A stretch of DNA of 64,000 nucleotides from Megasphaera_A sueciensis (lineage in GTDB: Bacteria > Bacillota > Negativicutes > Veillonellales > Megasphaeraceae): contig NZ_CP116939.1 in the NCBI RefSeq assembly GCF_050219315.1, positions 1,860,001-1,924,000 of the forward strand. Reading direction: 5' to 3'. A model generated the notes under the pieces. It had not been told where the DNA came from, ran no database searches, and saw only the letters and a program-made list of their open reading frames with translations. The translations under genes and the position numbers were made by a program. Below are positions 15,803 to 28,375 of the stretch, piece after piece (positions within the stretch are counted from its first letter, which is position 1; each line of letters begins with the position of its first letter).

Positions 15803-18091
15803 TTATATATTCTGTATATACTGCATTGCCGCAACCGCTTGTCCCAAAGAAATCCCTCCATCATTAGGCGGCAGCAGGCTATGCTTCAAAACGCGAAATT
15901 CATAGTCCTGCAGTCCTTTGTCACACATCCGCAGCAGCAACCGGTTCTGAAAAACACCTCCGCTTAGTGCTGCCGTTGTAATTCCCGTATCTGCACGAAC
16001 TTTTTTACAAGCCTTAATAATCATATCCGCCAATGTCCTGTGAAAAATATACGCCAAGCATCCTACCGGCCATCTGGCCAATACTCCTTCGACCATATGC
16101 CGTACTAGTCCATTGGTAGGTAAATAAAATATCCCATTCTGCAATTTCAAATCATATCGATGAAGAAGTTCCGGTTCCTTATGCTTCTTTTTCCATCTCT
16201 CTGCCGCAAATTGTAAAGCCATGGAAGCTTCCCCTTCAAAAGTTGAACTTCTGCATATACCTAAGATGGCGCTTACAGCATCAAATAAACGTCCAGCACT
16301 AGTAGAACCGATACTATTGATATGATTATCTGCCATGAAATGCTGTGCCATAAGATTATTTTCATCACAAAGATTTAATTGACGTACACTTTTCTCAAAA
16401 ATTTCACTATTTCCAAAAATGCTGTACAACATGGATATGGCAACACGCCACCCTTCTTTAACAGCAATGTCACCGCCTCTCTGCATAAATGGTTCTATCG
16501 CACCCCGCCTGATAAAACCAGTATAATCGGCAGTTAATATTTCGCCCCCCCAAATAGTTCCATCTGTACCAAATCCGGTACCATCAAAGGCTATACCGAT
16601 AACAGGTTTCGAATAATTATTTTCAGCCATACAAGAAAGTATATGCGCGTAATGGTGTTGCACGGGAAATACGGGAAGGCCTAACTCCCCGGCAATAATT
16701 GTCGTATTATAACGAGGATGCATATCACAGGCTACTATACTTGGTTTTGCTTCCAGCAAAGTCTCCATCCGCACTATTGATTCACGTAATGCTTTCATTG
16801 TTCTGACATCCGCCATATCTCCCACATAAGAAGATGGGTAAAATAAATTGTTTTTACCGAGACAAAAAGTATTTTTCAATTCTCCGCCTATCCCCAGAAC
16901 TTGACCTTCATACTGATGCGAAAGTATAAACGGCAGCGGTGCATATCCGCGGGACCGGCGAATCATGTATGGTTTCCCATCATAAAAATCCATTACGGAA
17001 TCATCCACACCCAGACGAATTTTACGATTGTGTGATATGACAAGATCACACATATTTAATACTTTATGACGTATTTCTGTATCCGTTCGACAAATAGGTG
17101 CTCCCGATTCGTTAGCACTGGTCATAACAAGAATGTCCGGCATAATTATATTATCATCATAGGTAAACAGCAATAGCTGCAAGGGTGCATACGGAAGCAT
17201 AACTCCTATCTTGGGATTTCCTGGTGCGATTTGCTGACAAAGTTTTCCTCCTGCTTTTTTATCTAATAATATGATAGGTTTTTGATGCCCTGTCAATACA
17301 GCTTCTTGATCAGCATGTATAACACATTCACGCCGGACAACATCTAAATTCTTTATCATAACAGCAAACGGCTTTACCGGACGCTTTTTCAGTCTGCGCA
17401 AGCGGCAGACTGCCTCTGCATTTGTGGCATCACAACTTAGATGAAAGCCACCGATTCCTTTGATAGCAATAATCCCGCCATTGCTGATAACGCGTCTGGC
17501 TTCCGTAATAGCAAATGAGCCGCGTTCGCAGCGATCCATAAGATATACTTCAGGGCCGCATTCCTTACAGCACACCGGCTGGGCATCATATCGTCGGGTT
17601 TCCGGATGTGTATATTCATATGTACAGGCTGCACACATGGGAAACTCTCCCATGCTGGTCCGTTCCCTATCATAAGGCATAGAGTCAAGAATTGTAAGCC
17701 GCGGTCCGCAAGCTGTACAGTTGATAAATGGATGCAGATAACGGCGATTTTTTTTATCAAAAAGTTCTTTTTTACAAGCATCACAAATACCAATATCCGG
17801 TGAAACAAAAATGTCTCCTTTCTCTTTCGTACTTTCTATAATATCAAAAGAACTATATGTCTTAGCCCCTTCTGCTTTTTCTTTATCGATTTTTAAAATT
17901 ACAGAGCGCGGCGGTGGATTATACTGCAATTCATCATAAAAAGATTGCAGTGCTTTCTTTTCCCCTTGTGCCATAATTTCCACGTAAGAACCCTTATTAC
18001 AAACACACCCCCGAATATGATTGGCTGCCGCCGTTCGGCTGACAAAAGGGCGAAAACCTACTCCCTGGACAATACCAAAAACACGTATCAT
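15803..18091 (-). CDS. hypF: Carbamoyltransferase HypF
   Basis: 762 residues with the complete domain order. Acylphosphatase domain: RVFGIVQGVGFRPFV at residues 3-17. Two zinc fingers: CDACKKELF with CTACGP, and CAACTYEY with CCKECGP (about 100-190). YrdC-like domain: from about residue 200, with GIIAIKGIGGFHLSCDA. C-terminal Kae1-like domain: HHYAHILSC, GIAFDGTGFGTDGTIWGGE and ALSGGVFQN. HypF converts carbamoyl phosphate and ATP to carbamoyl-AMP and transfers the carbamoyl group to the HypE C-terminal cysteine. The ATG at 18091 is preferred over a GTG at 18106, since GAGGACG gives good spacing. It follows the K2 gene by about 20 bp. Typical in all respects. Confidence 0.96.
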   Translation of the reverse strand: MIRVFGIVQGVGFRPFVSRTAAANHIRGCVCNKGSYVEIMAQGEKKALQSFYDELQYNPPPRSVILKIDKEKAEGAKTYSSFDIIESTKEKGDIFVSPDIGICDACKKELFDKKNRRYLHPFINCTACGPRLTILDSMPYDRERTSMGEFPMCAACTYEYTHPETRRYDAQPVCCKECGPEVYLMDRCERGSFAITEARRVISNGGIIAIKGIGGFHLSCDATNAEAVCRLRRLKKRPVKPFAVMIKNLDVVRRECVIHADQEAVLTGHQKPIILLDKKAGGKLCQQIAPGNPKIGVMLPYAPLQLLLFTYDDNIIMPDILVMTSANESGAPICRTDTEIRHKVLNMCDLVISHNRKIRLGVDDSVMDFYDGKPYMIRRSRGYAPLPFILSHQYEGQVLGIGGELKNTFCLGKNNLFYPSSYVGDMADVRTMKALRESIVRMETLLEAKPSIVACDMHPRYNTTIIAGELGLPVFPVQHHYAHILSCMAENNYSKPVIGIAFDGTGFGTDGTIWGGEILTADYTGFIRRGAIEPFMQRGGDIAVKEGWRVAISMLYSIFGNSEIFEKSVRQLNLCDENNLMAQHFMADNHINSIGSTSAGRLFDAVSAILGICRSSTFEGEASMALQFAAERWKKKHKEPELLHRYDLKLQNGIFYLPTNGLVRHMVEGVLARWPVGCLAYIFHRTLADMIIKACKKVRADTGITTAALSGGVFQNRLLLRMCDKGLQDYEFRVLKHSLLPPNDGGISLGQAVAAMQYIQNI

Positions 18092-18112
18092 TTGTGTCGT
18101 CCTCACAGCTCT

Positions 18113-19141
18113 TCACATCCTTCCAGATACAGCAAAGTGCGGCAATTCCAAGTATGTTCCCGTAAAATGCTTTAACGCCTTTCGGAACAAATCATCTCCT
18201 ATGACGATATCATATGTCTGATTATCTGCTAACTGAATAAAATCATCTTCTTCGCGAAGTGCTATATCATAGGCCTCCTTCAATGTCTCTTTAAGCATAA
18301 ACCAAGAAGCCACTGTGACAGCAGACGCTCCCGCTTCTAACAATTGCTGCCGCAGTGTATTGGCCAAAATTTGCTGATGAACGATCAAAACTTTTTTTCC
18401 TGTGAAATCACATCGCCATTTTTTTTTCAAAAGTGGATATGCAGCAGTATAAGGAGTACCAAATTTTTTTTCCAAATACACGGCCGTTGCCATGCCAGCC
18501 GGTGCTATGACAAAATTTCTGGCCACAGTCCCAGCTTGCTGTATATTGCTCAACCCATTTTTTCCATATATAAGAACTCTTGACCAACCTTGTCCGGTCA
18601 ATATGTTCTCAATATGTAAAGAATCTTCTAAACAGGTCATATCTAGAGGAGTGGCGCCAATAACTCCCACCGTTCCTGATTGTATCGGTCCAGATTCAAC
18701 TGCAAATGTACGAAATAGTTCCAGATAGGCTTTTTCCATTCCCACATCATATAAATTCATACCCGTTGTATCAACCGCCATAACGGGAAATTCCAGTCTT
18801 TTTTTTGCCATGCGTCGCAGCGCTTGATAATCTGTTCCAATAACAGCCGGTACCGGTGTACCTACGAAAACCGCAAACATAGCCTTCATATCCGCCGCTG
18901 CTGCACACAATTTTTCCACAAGGAGCGTATCCCGACCAAGAATAGCATCCATATCTCGTAAACCCGCGCTAAAAATCGCACTTTTTTTTCCAAACCAGCG
19001 CGGCTCATCAAATCCGCAAATATTTCCGGCACATCCGCCGGCATCCACAATAACAACAATCCCGCCCAATCCATAAAATACGGAACAAGCACCTGCCTGA
19101 TCCGGTGCAAAAGGAGAAATGTATTTCCATAGTCCTTTCAT
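18113..19141 (-). CDS. Nitrogenase-like component-1 subunit, K-type, set 2 (short)
   Basis: 342 residues, about 75 shorter than K1. N-terminal AGACSVFYGLGG (Cys19) and DAGGCAGNICGFDEPRW (Cys37, Cys42) match the K1 cluster-binding pattern. The middle has VFVGTPVPAVIGTDYQAL and GVIGATPLDMTC; the third Rossmann-like domain is present but trimmed. Its ATG overlaps the stop of D2 (ATGA) with AAGGAGGAG upstream, so translation is coupled. The shortening is in the C-terminal half. This may indicate a scaffold-like (NifN-type) or otherwise divergent role rather than catalysis. No frameshift is seen. Expected to pair with D2. Confidence 0.82.
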   Translation of the reverse strand: MKGLWKYISPFAPDQAGACSVFYGLGGIVVIVDAGGCAGNICGFDEPRWFGKKSAIFSAGLRDMDAILGRDTLLVEKLCAAAADMKAMFAVFVGTPVPAVIGTDYQALRRMAKKRLEFPVMAVDTTGMNLYDVGMEKAYLELFRTFAVESGPIQSGTVGVIGATPLDMTCLEDSLHIENILTGQGWSRVLIYGKNGLSNIQQAGTVARNFVIAPAGMATAVYLEKKFGTPYTAAYPLLKKKWRCDFTGKKVLIVHQQILANTLRQQLLEAGASAVTVASWFMLKETLKEAYDIALREEDDFIQLADNQTYDIVIGDDLFRKALKHFTGTYLELPHFAVSGRM

Positions 19142-20445
19142 CGCAAATCTCCTCCTTCTGTATCTAATGCTTCTTGCAATTTTTTGAAAAGTTTCGTTAC
19201 CCCAGCATAGCCAAAAGGTTGTTCTTCTTCTGTCCATAAAACATGTATCGCCCGAGGATGATAATAAGCAGCATCCTTGCCCAGTGTCACGTGAATATGA
19301 TTGCCTGTGTCCTTATAATACAACATAGATGGCGATATATTAGAAAATACGCGGGTATCTGGACTCAATGCAGCGAGTTGCTTAAGAAATACATAATCTT
19401 CCGTCCCTAAATTACTGTATATTTCAGCAACACAAAGGCCGTATCTGACAAGCGCTAACGCTAGTTCAAAAGAATTTCCATTCATCATTTCCCCCACAGC
19501 AAAAATCACATTTTTGTGGGACTGTACAAATTGCGTTACCGTATCCCGTGCCTCGGCAGCGTAAATTGAATCATCAATCATTGTTCCTAATGTTTTTGCA
19601 AGAATATGATACTGTTTCTGAATTTTGTCTATCTGATACATACGTGTCAGTTCAATACTGGGAATTTCCAAGCGCTCTTGTAAATCTTGGGCCGCAAGGC
19701 GTGATTCCGGATGAAGAATCAGATTAAAATTAGCCGCTGCCATATTTTTATATTCTTCCATTGTTTTGCATCGGGAAAGTTCATTTATCTTTTTAATCCC
19801 CATTTGCCGTAAAAGAGGGTATATTTCACATTCATTCATCAACGGCGAAAAATATCCTAAAATATTAACCATGTTTGCTTGTTTTTCCCTCTTTTCCAAA
19901 AGAGAATACACAGCTTGACGTACTGCAATCATAGGTGGTTTACGACCTTCCCGTGTCAATGCGTACATATAACAAGGCACAACAGGTATGCCCACACACA
20001 CGGCAGCTTTTCGGCAGACTCGTTCCATATCCGTTCCTAATAGGGCATCCACACAAGTCATACAAATCATAACAACCGTTGGCGGCGTCTCCAATGTTTC
20101 ACATACCTCTTTTACGGCTTGCGGTATTTTCGTTAAATGACGGCCTGTCACAATATCTGTTTCATCCATAATATAAAAGAAAAATCGATCACTATACCCA
20201 CTCATTTCACTAAGTATAGTGGTATTTCGGCCACAACATCCCGGACCAATAAGAAGCATAACCGATCCCGGAATAGCTAGCCCTGCTCGTTTTACGCCAA
20301 ATCCTTCTGCTCCGGGAGAATTAAATGCAAGTGCCGCTGGTGAATTATAAATAAGGTGCGTTGAAGAAATACATTCTTCTGGAATATTGTTACGGCCTCG
20401 TTCTACTAATTCTTTTATAGTGATAGAGTAGGGTTTATTCTTCAT
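19138..20445 (-). CDS. Nitrogenase-like component-1 subunit, D-type, set 2
   Basis: 435 residues of the nitrogenase component 1 family. Cys25 (IPEEC), the pair Cys70-Cys71 in IGPGCCGRNTT, and Cys128/Cys131 in ICMTCVDALLGTD correspond in spacing to the three P-cluster cysteine regions of NifD; all three are filled here, unlike D1. Further family motifs are NILGYFSPLMNECEIYPLLRQMG and FAVGEMMNG. The start is ATG 20445, preceded by GAGGAAACAGAAC and overlapping the H2 stop by 11 bp; two in-frame ATGs upstream would run into H2. FeMo-cofactor ligands are not evident. Substrate unknown. Confidence 0.85.
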   Translation of the reverse strand: MKNKPYSITIKELVERGRNNIPEECISSTHLIYNSPAALAFNSPGAEGFGVKRAGLAIPGSVMLLIGPGCCGRNTTILSEMSGYSDRFFFYIMDETDIVTGRHLTKIPQAVKEVCETLETPPTVVMICMTCVDALLGTDMERVCRKAAVCVGIPVVPCYMYALTREGRKPPMIAVRQAVYSLLEKREKQANMVNILGYFSPLMNECEIYPLLRQMGIKKINELSRCKTMEEYKNMAAANFNLILHPESRLAAQDLQERLEIPSIELTRMYQIDKIQKQYHILAKTLGTMIDDSIYAAEARDTVTQFVQSHKNVIFAVGEMMNGNSFELALALVRYGLCVAEIYSNLGTEDYVFLKQLAALSPDTRVFSNISPSMLYYKDTGNHIHVTLGKDAAYYHPRAIHVLWTEEEQPFGYAGVTKLFKKLQEALDTEGGDLR

Positions 20446-21205
20446 GTTCTGTTTCCTCATGTTCCCATAATAACCGTGCGATTCGTAAAAATCGTTTACT
20501 AATAGGCAAACTGCCATCTCCTTCAATAACAGTTTTTCCCATATCTTCAAACTGGGTTATATCATCATTACGCGGAATATCTCCAATAATTTCTAAGTTG
20601 CGCTCTGCGGCAAAATTTCGTACTTTATATTCCTCATCAACAATATTACGGCGATTTAATATAATTCCCCGTACTCTGGCGTAGCTTCGGTCAGCAAAAT
20701 TGTTTACAGCTGTATTAATATTATCAGCAGCATATAAAGCCATTTTTTCTCCTGAAGTAACAATAATAACTTCATCAGCATAGCCGGCTCGGAGAGGTGC
20801 AGCAAAACCACCACAAACCACATCGCCTAATACGTCATACAAGACAACATCCGGTTTAAATTGTTCAAAAAGACCTAAATCCTCCAATAAGCTAAACGTA
20901 GCAATAATGCCTCGTCCTGCGCAGCCTAATCCTGGCGTTGGTCCTCCCGTTTCAATGCATAACACTCCACCAAACCCAATTTTTGAAATATCTTCAATGC
21001 GTTCCGGATCTTCATCAAATTCCCGTATATAATTCATGACAGGTTGTACCGGTTTTCCCCCTAACAAGTTAAATGTAGAATCTGCTTTAGGGTCACAGCC
21101 AATTTGAATAACACGTTTTCCTAATTTGGCAAAAGATGCCGATAAGTTACTCGTTATTGTTGATTTACCAATGCCACCTTTACCATATATTGCAATTTTT
21201 AACAT
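20435..21205 (-). CDS. Nitrogenase-like iron protein, set 2
   Basis: 256 residues. P-loop GKGGIGKST, CDPKADST, GLGCAGRG (first cluster Cys and the Arg) and DVLGDVVCGGF (second cluster Cys) are all intact. It is clearly a paralogue of H1 at 12744-13505, with the same short C-terminus, but differs in the loop after CDPKADST and in the C-terminal helix. A separate Fe protein for each D/K pair suggests that the two sets do different steps. AAGGAGACTATT precedes the ATG, 17 bp after the TM1266-type gene. Confidence 0.93.
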   Translation of the reverse strand: MLKIAIYGKGGIGKSTITSNLSASFAKLGKRVIQIGCDPKADSTFNLLGGKPVQPVMNYIREFDEDPERIEDISKIGFGGVLCIETGGPTPGLGCAGRGIIATFSLLEDLGLFEQFKPDVVLYDVLGDVVCGGFAAPLRAGYADEVIIVTSGEKMALYAADNINTAVNNFADRSYARVRGIILNRRNIVDEEYKVRNFAAERNLEIIGDIPRNDDITQFEDMGKTVIEGDGSLPISKRFLRIARLLWEHEETEHEE

Positions 21206-21222
21206 AATAGTCTCCTTCTGTT

Positions 21223-21474
21223 TTATTCAGGCAGTTTAGCATATGTAGTTTTGATACTTACATTGGGAACCATCCCCAATTTTCCGGATAAAGCACTAAT
21301 TACCGTCTGCGGTGCATCCATAACAATACTAATGACGGATACCTTCCGCTGTTGGTAAGGAATCCCCATACGTCCAATAATATATTGGCTATATTCGTGC
21401 AAAATACTGTTTAACTTAGTGACCGATTCTGGACTGCTAACAATAATTCCAATTAACGCAACTCTGGTTTCCAT
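21223..21474 (-). CDS. TM1266-type iron-only hydrogenase system regulator, copy 2
   Basis: 83 residues; METRVALIGIIVSS, HEYSQYIIGRMGIPY and VSVISIVMDAPQ match copy 1 at 1282-1527. The family is a small ACT-like/NikR-C-like fold linked to [FeFe]-hydrogenase maturation genes. Here it is the first gene of the nitrogenase-like/Hyp operon, directly after the structured leader. GGAG lies about 10 nt before the ATG. As first gene it could sense a cofactor or metal state for the operon, but no DNA-binding motif is visible and the role is inference. Confidence 0.87.
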   Translation of the reverse strand: METRVALIGIIVSSPESVTKLNSILHEYSQYIIGRMGIPYQQRKVSVISIVMDAPQTVISALSGKLGMVPNVSIKTTYAKLPE

Positions 21475-21660
21475 AGGAAAACACGCTCCTTAAAAAAATT
21501 AAAACCCCGTACGAAAGTACGGGGATAGCGTATGACAAAACTATTCACTCGACTTTCTGCGCAGGGACAGCCCTTTGCAAATTCAGTACGATGCATTTAT
21601 CCATGTTGGTTTACCGTCAGACGAATCTTCGGGTTTACCTATATTTATATCAAGTATATC
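21475..21660 (-). promoter_or_regulatory. Structured 5' leader of the nitrogenase-like/Hyp operon (riboswitch or attenuator candidate)
   Basis: About 180 nt of non-coding sequence between a possible promoter (TATACT near 21650 on the minus strand) and the first gene. On the minus strand it contains two copies of GGTAAACC (16 nt apart) with the hairpin CGAAGATTCG between them, then GGGCTGTCCC inside a longer stem TTTGC/GCAGA. A perfect intrinsic terminator (21493-21524) closes the leader just before the ribosome site. The layout of an aptamer-like domain followed by a terminator is that of a riboswitch or attenuator. It matched no riboswitch class that I could recall. Confidence 0.5.
21493..21524 (-). 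terminator. Leader terminator upstream of the operon start
   Basis: On the minus strand CCCCGTAC-TTTC-GTACGGGG followed by TTTTAATTTTTTT: a textbook intrinsic terminator, placed about 20 nt before the first gene. All operon transcripts from the upstream promoter must read through it. Confidence 0.85.
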
Positions 21661-21687
21661 ATGATAGAATAATCTTTTAAAGCAATT

Positions 21688-22065
21688 TTAACTATTTTTG
21701 TTTATTTTTTCTAGCAGCCATTCTTTCAAAACGACTGCATTATTACATATTTCATTTTTTGCAGCATAAACAAGCGTTACATTTCCTTTGGCAAGTTTCT
21801 CACGGCATAAAGCAATAAATGAAGATGCTTCCATATTTTTTTCTAATTCCAGCACATATGCTTCTTTAAAACCTAAAAAATGATTTCCTCCATGAAAAGC
21901 CTTTCGCAATTCTTGCGAAGGTGAAATATTTTTAGCCCACATTTCACAATGCAATCGTTCTTTGGTAATGCCGCGCGGCCATAACCGATCCACTAAAATC
22001 CGGTACCCATCACACTCATCACAGGCTGTATATACCCGTTTTAGTTTAAGTTCACTTGTCGCCAT
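21688..22065 (-). CDS. DUF488-family protein
   Basis: 125 residues with the DUF488 motifs RILVDRLWPRGI near the N-terminus (about 24-35), MWAKNISPSQELRKAFHG and the C-terminal TLVYAAKN. The family is widespread, small and cytosolic, and its function is not established. GGAAAGGAGTGG precedes the ATG. It lies between the rRNA operon end and the nitrogenase-like/Hyp leader, in the same direction. No dedicated terminator is seen after it, so some read-through into the leader is possible. Confidence 0.85.
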   Translation of the reverse strand: MATSELKLKRVYTACDECDGYRILVDRLWPRGITKERLHCEMWAKNISPSQELRKAFHGGNHFLGFKEAYVLELEKNMEASSFIALCREKLAKGNVTLVYAAKNEICNNAVVLKEWLLEKINKNS

Positions 22066-22131
22066 TTAATCCACTCCTTTCCACAATATATATATAAGGA
22101 TATCACGAAAAATAAGAAAGCTCAATACGAC

Positions 22132-22163
22132 AAAAAGACCAGCATACTGGTAAAGTATGCTGG
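22132..22163 (-). terminator. Terminator of the rRNA operon
   Basis: On the minus strand CCAGCATACT-TTACC-AGTATGCTGG followed by TCTTTTT, directly after the 5S gene. Confidence 0.9.
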
Positions 22164-22167
22164 CTTC

Positions 22168-22285
22168 CAATCAGCGGCTTCCTATCCTCCCAGGGCGCTT
22201 CCACCCAAGTACTTTCGGCGTTTGCGGGCTTAACTGCTGTGTTCGGCATGGGAACAGGTGGATCCCCGCAGCTGTCGCCACTGAA
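22168..22285 (-). rRNA. 5S ribosomal RNA
   Basis: Recognisable 5S sequence on the minus strand, including the complement of CCACCCAAGTACTTTCGGCG, a region shared by Firmicutes 5S genes, and the terminal stem. Ends are accurate to a few bases. Confidence 0.9.
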
Positions 22286-22356
22286 TCGTTCAGGGTCATA
22301 CCCTGACAACCACAAAGAAAAGTATCTGCGAACTAAAGGTCTTACATAGCGGATGT

Positions 22357-27098
<4,742 letters not shown>

Positions 27099-27254
27099 AT
27101 ATGAAGAGCCATTCGGCTCCTTCTTGCTATTGTTTTTGGTTCGTTTTCTTACTCGTTTTGACGTCTTGTTTCCAAGACCTCGCACTCTGGCGTTTGTTTG
27201 TTCGTTACATTGTTCAGTTTTCAAAGGTCATTGCTGTCGTCCGACAGCTTAATT

Positions 27255-27283
27255 AGTATATCAAAATCTCTTCCGTTTGTCAA
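27255..27283 (-). promoter_or_regulatory. rRNA promoter P3 (proximal to 16S, inside the IS boundary)
   Basis: On the minus strand TTGACA (27278-27283), 17-bp spacer, TATACT (27255-27260). It lies between the insertion sequence and 16S, so it remains attached to the operon after the insertion. Confidence 0.75.
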
Positions 27284-27287
27284 GAGA

Positions 27288-27313
27288 CTTTTTTTATCAG
27301 CCTTGATGGAGCC
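27288..27313. repeat. 26-bp direct repeat, left copy (target-site duplication)
   Basis: CTTTTTTT followed by ATCAGCCTTGATGGAGCC; an identical copy lies at 28376-28401 on the other side of the insertion sequence. Confidence 0.85.
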
Positions 27314-27350
27314 TGTAGGTTTACCATAGATATGTTACAAAAACAGAAAA

Positions 27351-27436
27351 GAGAGAGCACCATTTTGTGTTATGCTTAAGTTGTCTATACCAAACCACAA
27401 CAGAAAGGGTGCTCTCTCATGAACAGCATAACACAA
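27351..27436 (+). promoter_or_regulatory. Interleaved inverted repeats over the transposase start (possible pseudoknot)
   Basis: GAGAGAGCACC (27351-27361) pairs perfectly with GGTGCTCTCTC (27408-27418), which covers the ribosome site of the transposase. TTGTGTTATGCT (27365-27376) pairs perfectly with AGCATAACACAA (27425-27436), just after the ATG. The four arms occur in the order a-b-a'-b', so the RNA can form a pseudoknot or two exclusive hairpins across the start codon. Confidence 0.6.
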
Positions 27437-28354
27437 GATGTAAAGTATCGTCTATCTATTCTTTCTTACGCCAGAAAATATGGTGTGACTATTGCTGCTA
27501 TAAAATATCGTACGAATCGCCAGTTTATCTATCGCTTGCAATGGCGCTATGATGGGACCCCGGCATCGTTACAGCCCCGATCCAGACGCCCTCACCATCA
27601 TCCCAATCAGCACACGTCTCAAGAGATAACGTTTATTCAGAATATGCGACGACGAAATCCGCATGCCGGGCTGGTCGTGTTTTGGATCAAGCTAAGAAAA
27701 CGGGGATATACACGATCCATCACGGGCCTATATCGCTGTTTAAAGCGTATCGGACTCACACGGGAATCCGTACCGAACCCAAAGTACATCCCCAAGCCCT
27801 ATCAACAAGCACTGTTCCCTGGAGAAAAAGTGCAGGTAGATGTCAAAGTAGTTCCTTCTGCTTGCATCGTGGGGCAGGCACATGCGCTGGGTGAAAGAAT
27901 GTACCAATACACGGCTATCGATGAATGTACGCGCGTTCGGTATTTGGAAGCATTCCAAGAACAGAGCACCTATTCTTCCACGATATTTCTCCAACACTTG
28001 GTACGAAGATTCTCGTTTCCCATTTGTAAAATCCAAACCGACAATGGCTTTGAATTCACCAACCGATTTGGTCGAAGTAAGACAGCGGAACTCACGCTGT
28101 TTGAACGACAATTGGCAGCCTATCACATTATCCATCAAAAAATACGGCCGTATACGCCGCGGCATAACGGAAAGGTAGAGCGCTCTCATCGAAAAGACAA
28201 CGAGTACTTCTATGCGGAGCATCGTTTTTATTCTTTTGCAGATTTCAAAAAACAGTTAGCAGTACGTAGTAGAGAATACAATAATTTTCCTATGCGTCCT
28301 CTGGCTTGGAAATCTCCTAACGAAGTCCTTCGTTCTTTTCTTGCTACTGTGTAA
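27419..28354 (+). CDS. DDE transposase of the rRNA-leader insertion sequence
   Basis: 311 residues. An N-terminal helix-turn-helix (KYRLSILSYARKYGVTIAAIKYRTNRQFIYRL), then an arginine-rich linker and an HTH_21-like segment (RRNPHAGLVVFWIKLRKRGY). The C-terminal integrase core has Asp in VQVDVKVVPS, Asp in IQTDNGFEF and Glu in NGKVERSHRKDNEYF: a complete DDE triad. It cuts and joins DNA during transposition. The start codon is buried in the interleaved repeats at 27351-27436, which may limit expression. No frameshift, so the copy may be active. Confidence 0.9.
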   Translation: MNSITQDVKYRLSILSYARKYGVTIAAIKYRTNRQFIYRLQWRYDGTPASLQPRSRRPHHHPNQHTSQEITFIQNMRRRNPHAGLVVFWIKLRKRGYTRSITGLYRCLKRIGLTRESVPNPKYIPKPYQQALFPGEKVQVDVKVVPSACIVGQAHALGERMYQYTAIDECTRVRYLEAFQEQSTYSSTIFLQHLVRRFSFPICKIQTDNGFEFTNRFGRSKTAELTLFERQLAAYHIIHQKIRPYTPRHNGKVERSHRKDNEYFYAEHRFYSFADFKKQLAVRSREYNNFPMRPLAWKSPNEVLRSFLATV

Positions 28355-28375
28355 CATATGTTTGACAAACCTACA

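Larger units (their letters stand above)
27314..28375 (+). mobile_element. 1062-bp insertion sequence in the rRNA leader
   Basis: Bounded by imperfect inverted repeats that begin TGTAGGTTT and share ATATGTTACA further in (left end from 27314, right end reading inward from 28375). It holds one DDE transposase gene and is flanked by a perfect 26-bp target duplication. Duplications of 24-29 bp are known for the IS1202 type; the short transposase is more like IS481 integrase-core proteins. Family assignment is therefore left open. Confidence 0.85.

Noticed and set aside
10165..21205. Canonical nitrogenase (nitrogen fixation) genes
   Set aside because: The D/K proteins are short and divergent, FeMo-cofactor ligands are not evident, and nifB or a normal nifENB set is absent, so nitrogen fixation should not be claimed.
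21475..21660. c-di-GMP-I riboswitch
   Set aside because: GGTAAACC and a small hairpin resemble part of that motif, but the conserved GACGCAAAGCC part does not fit; I leave the class open.
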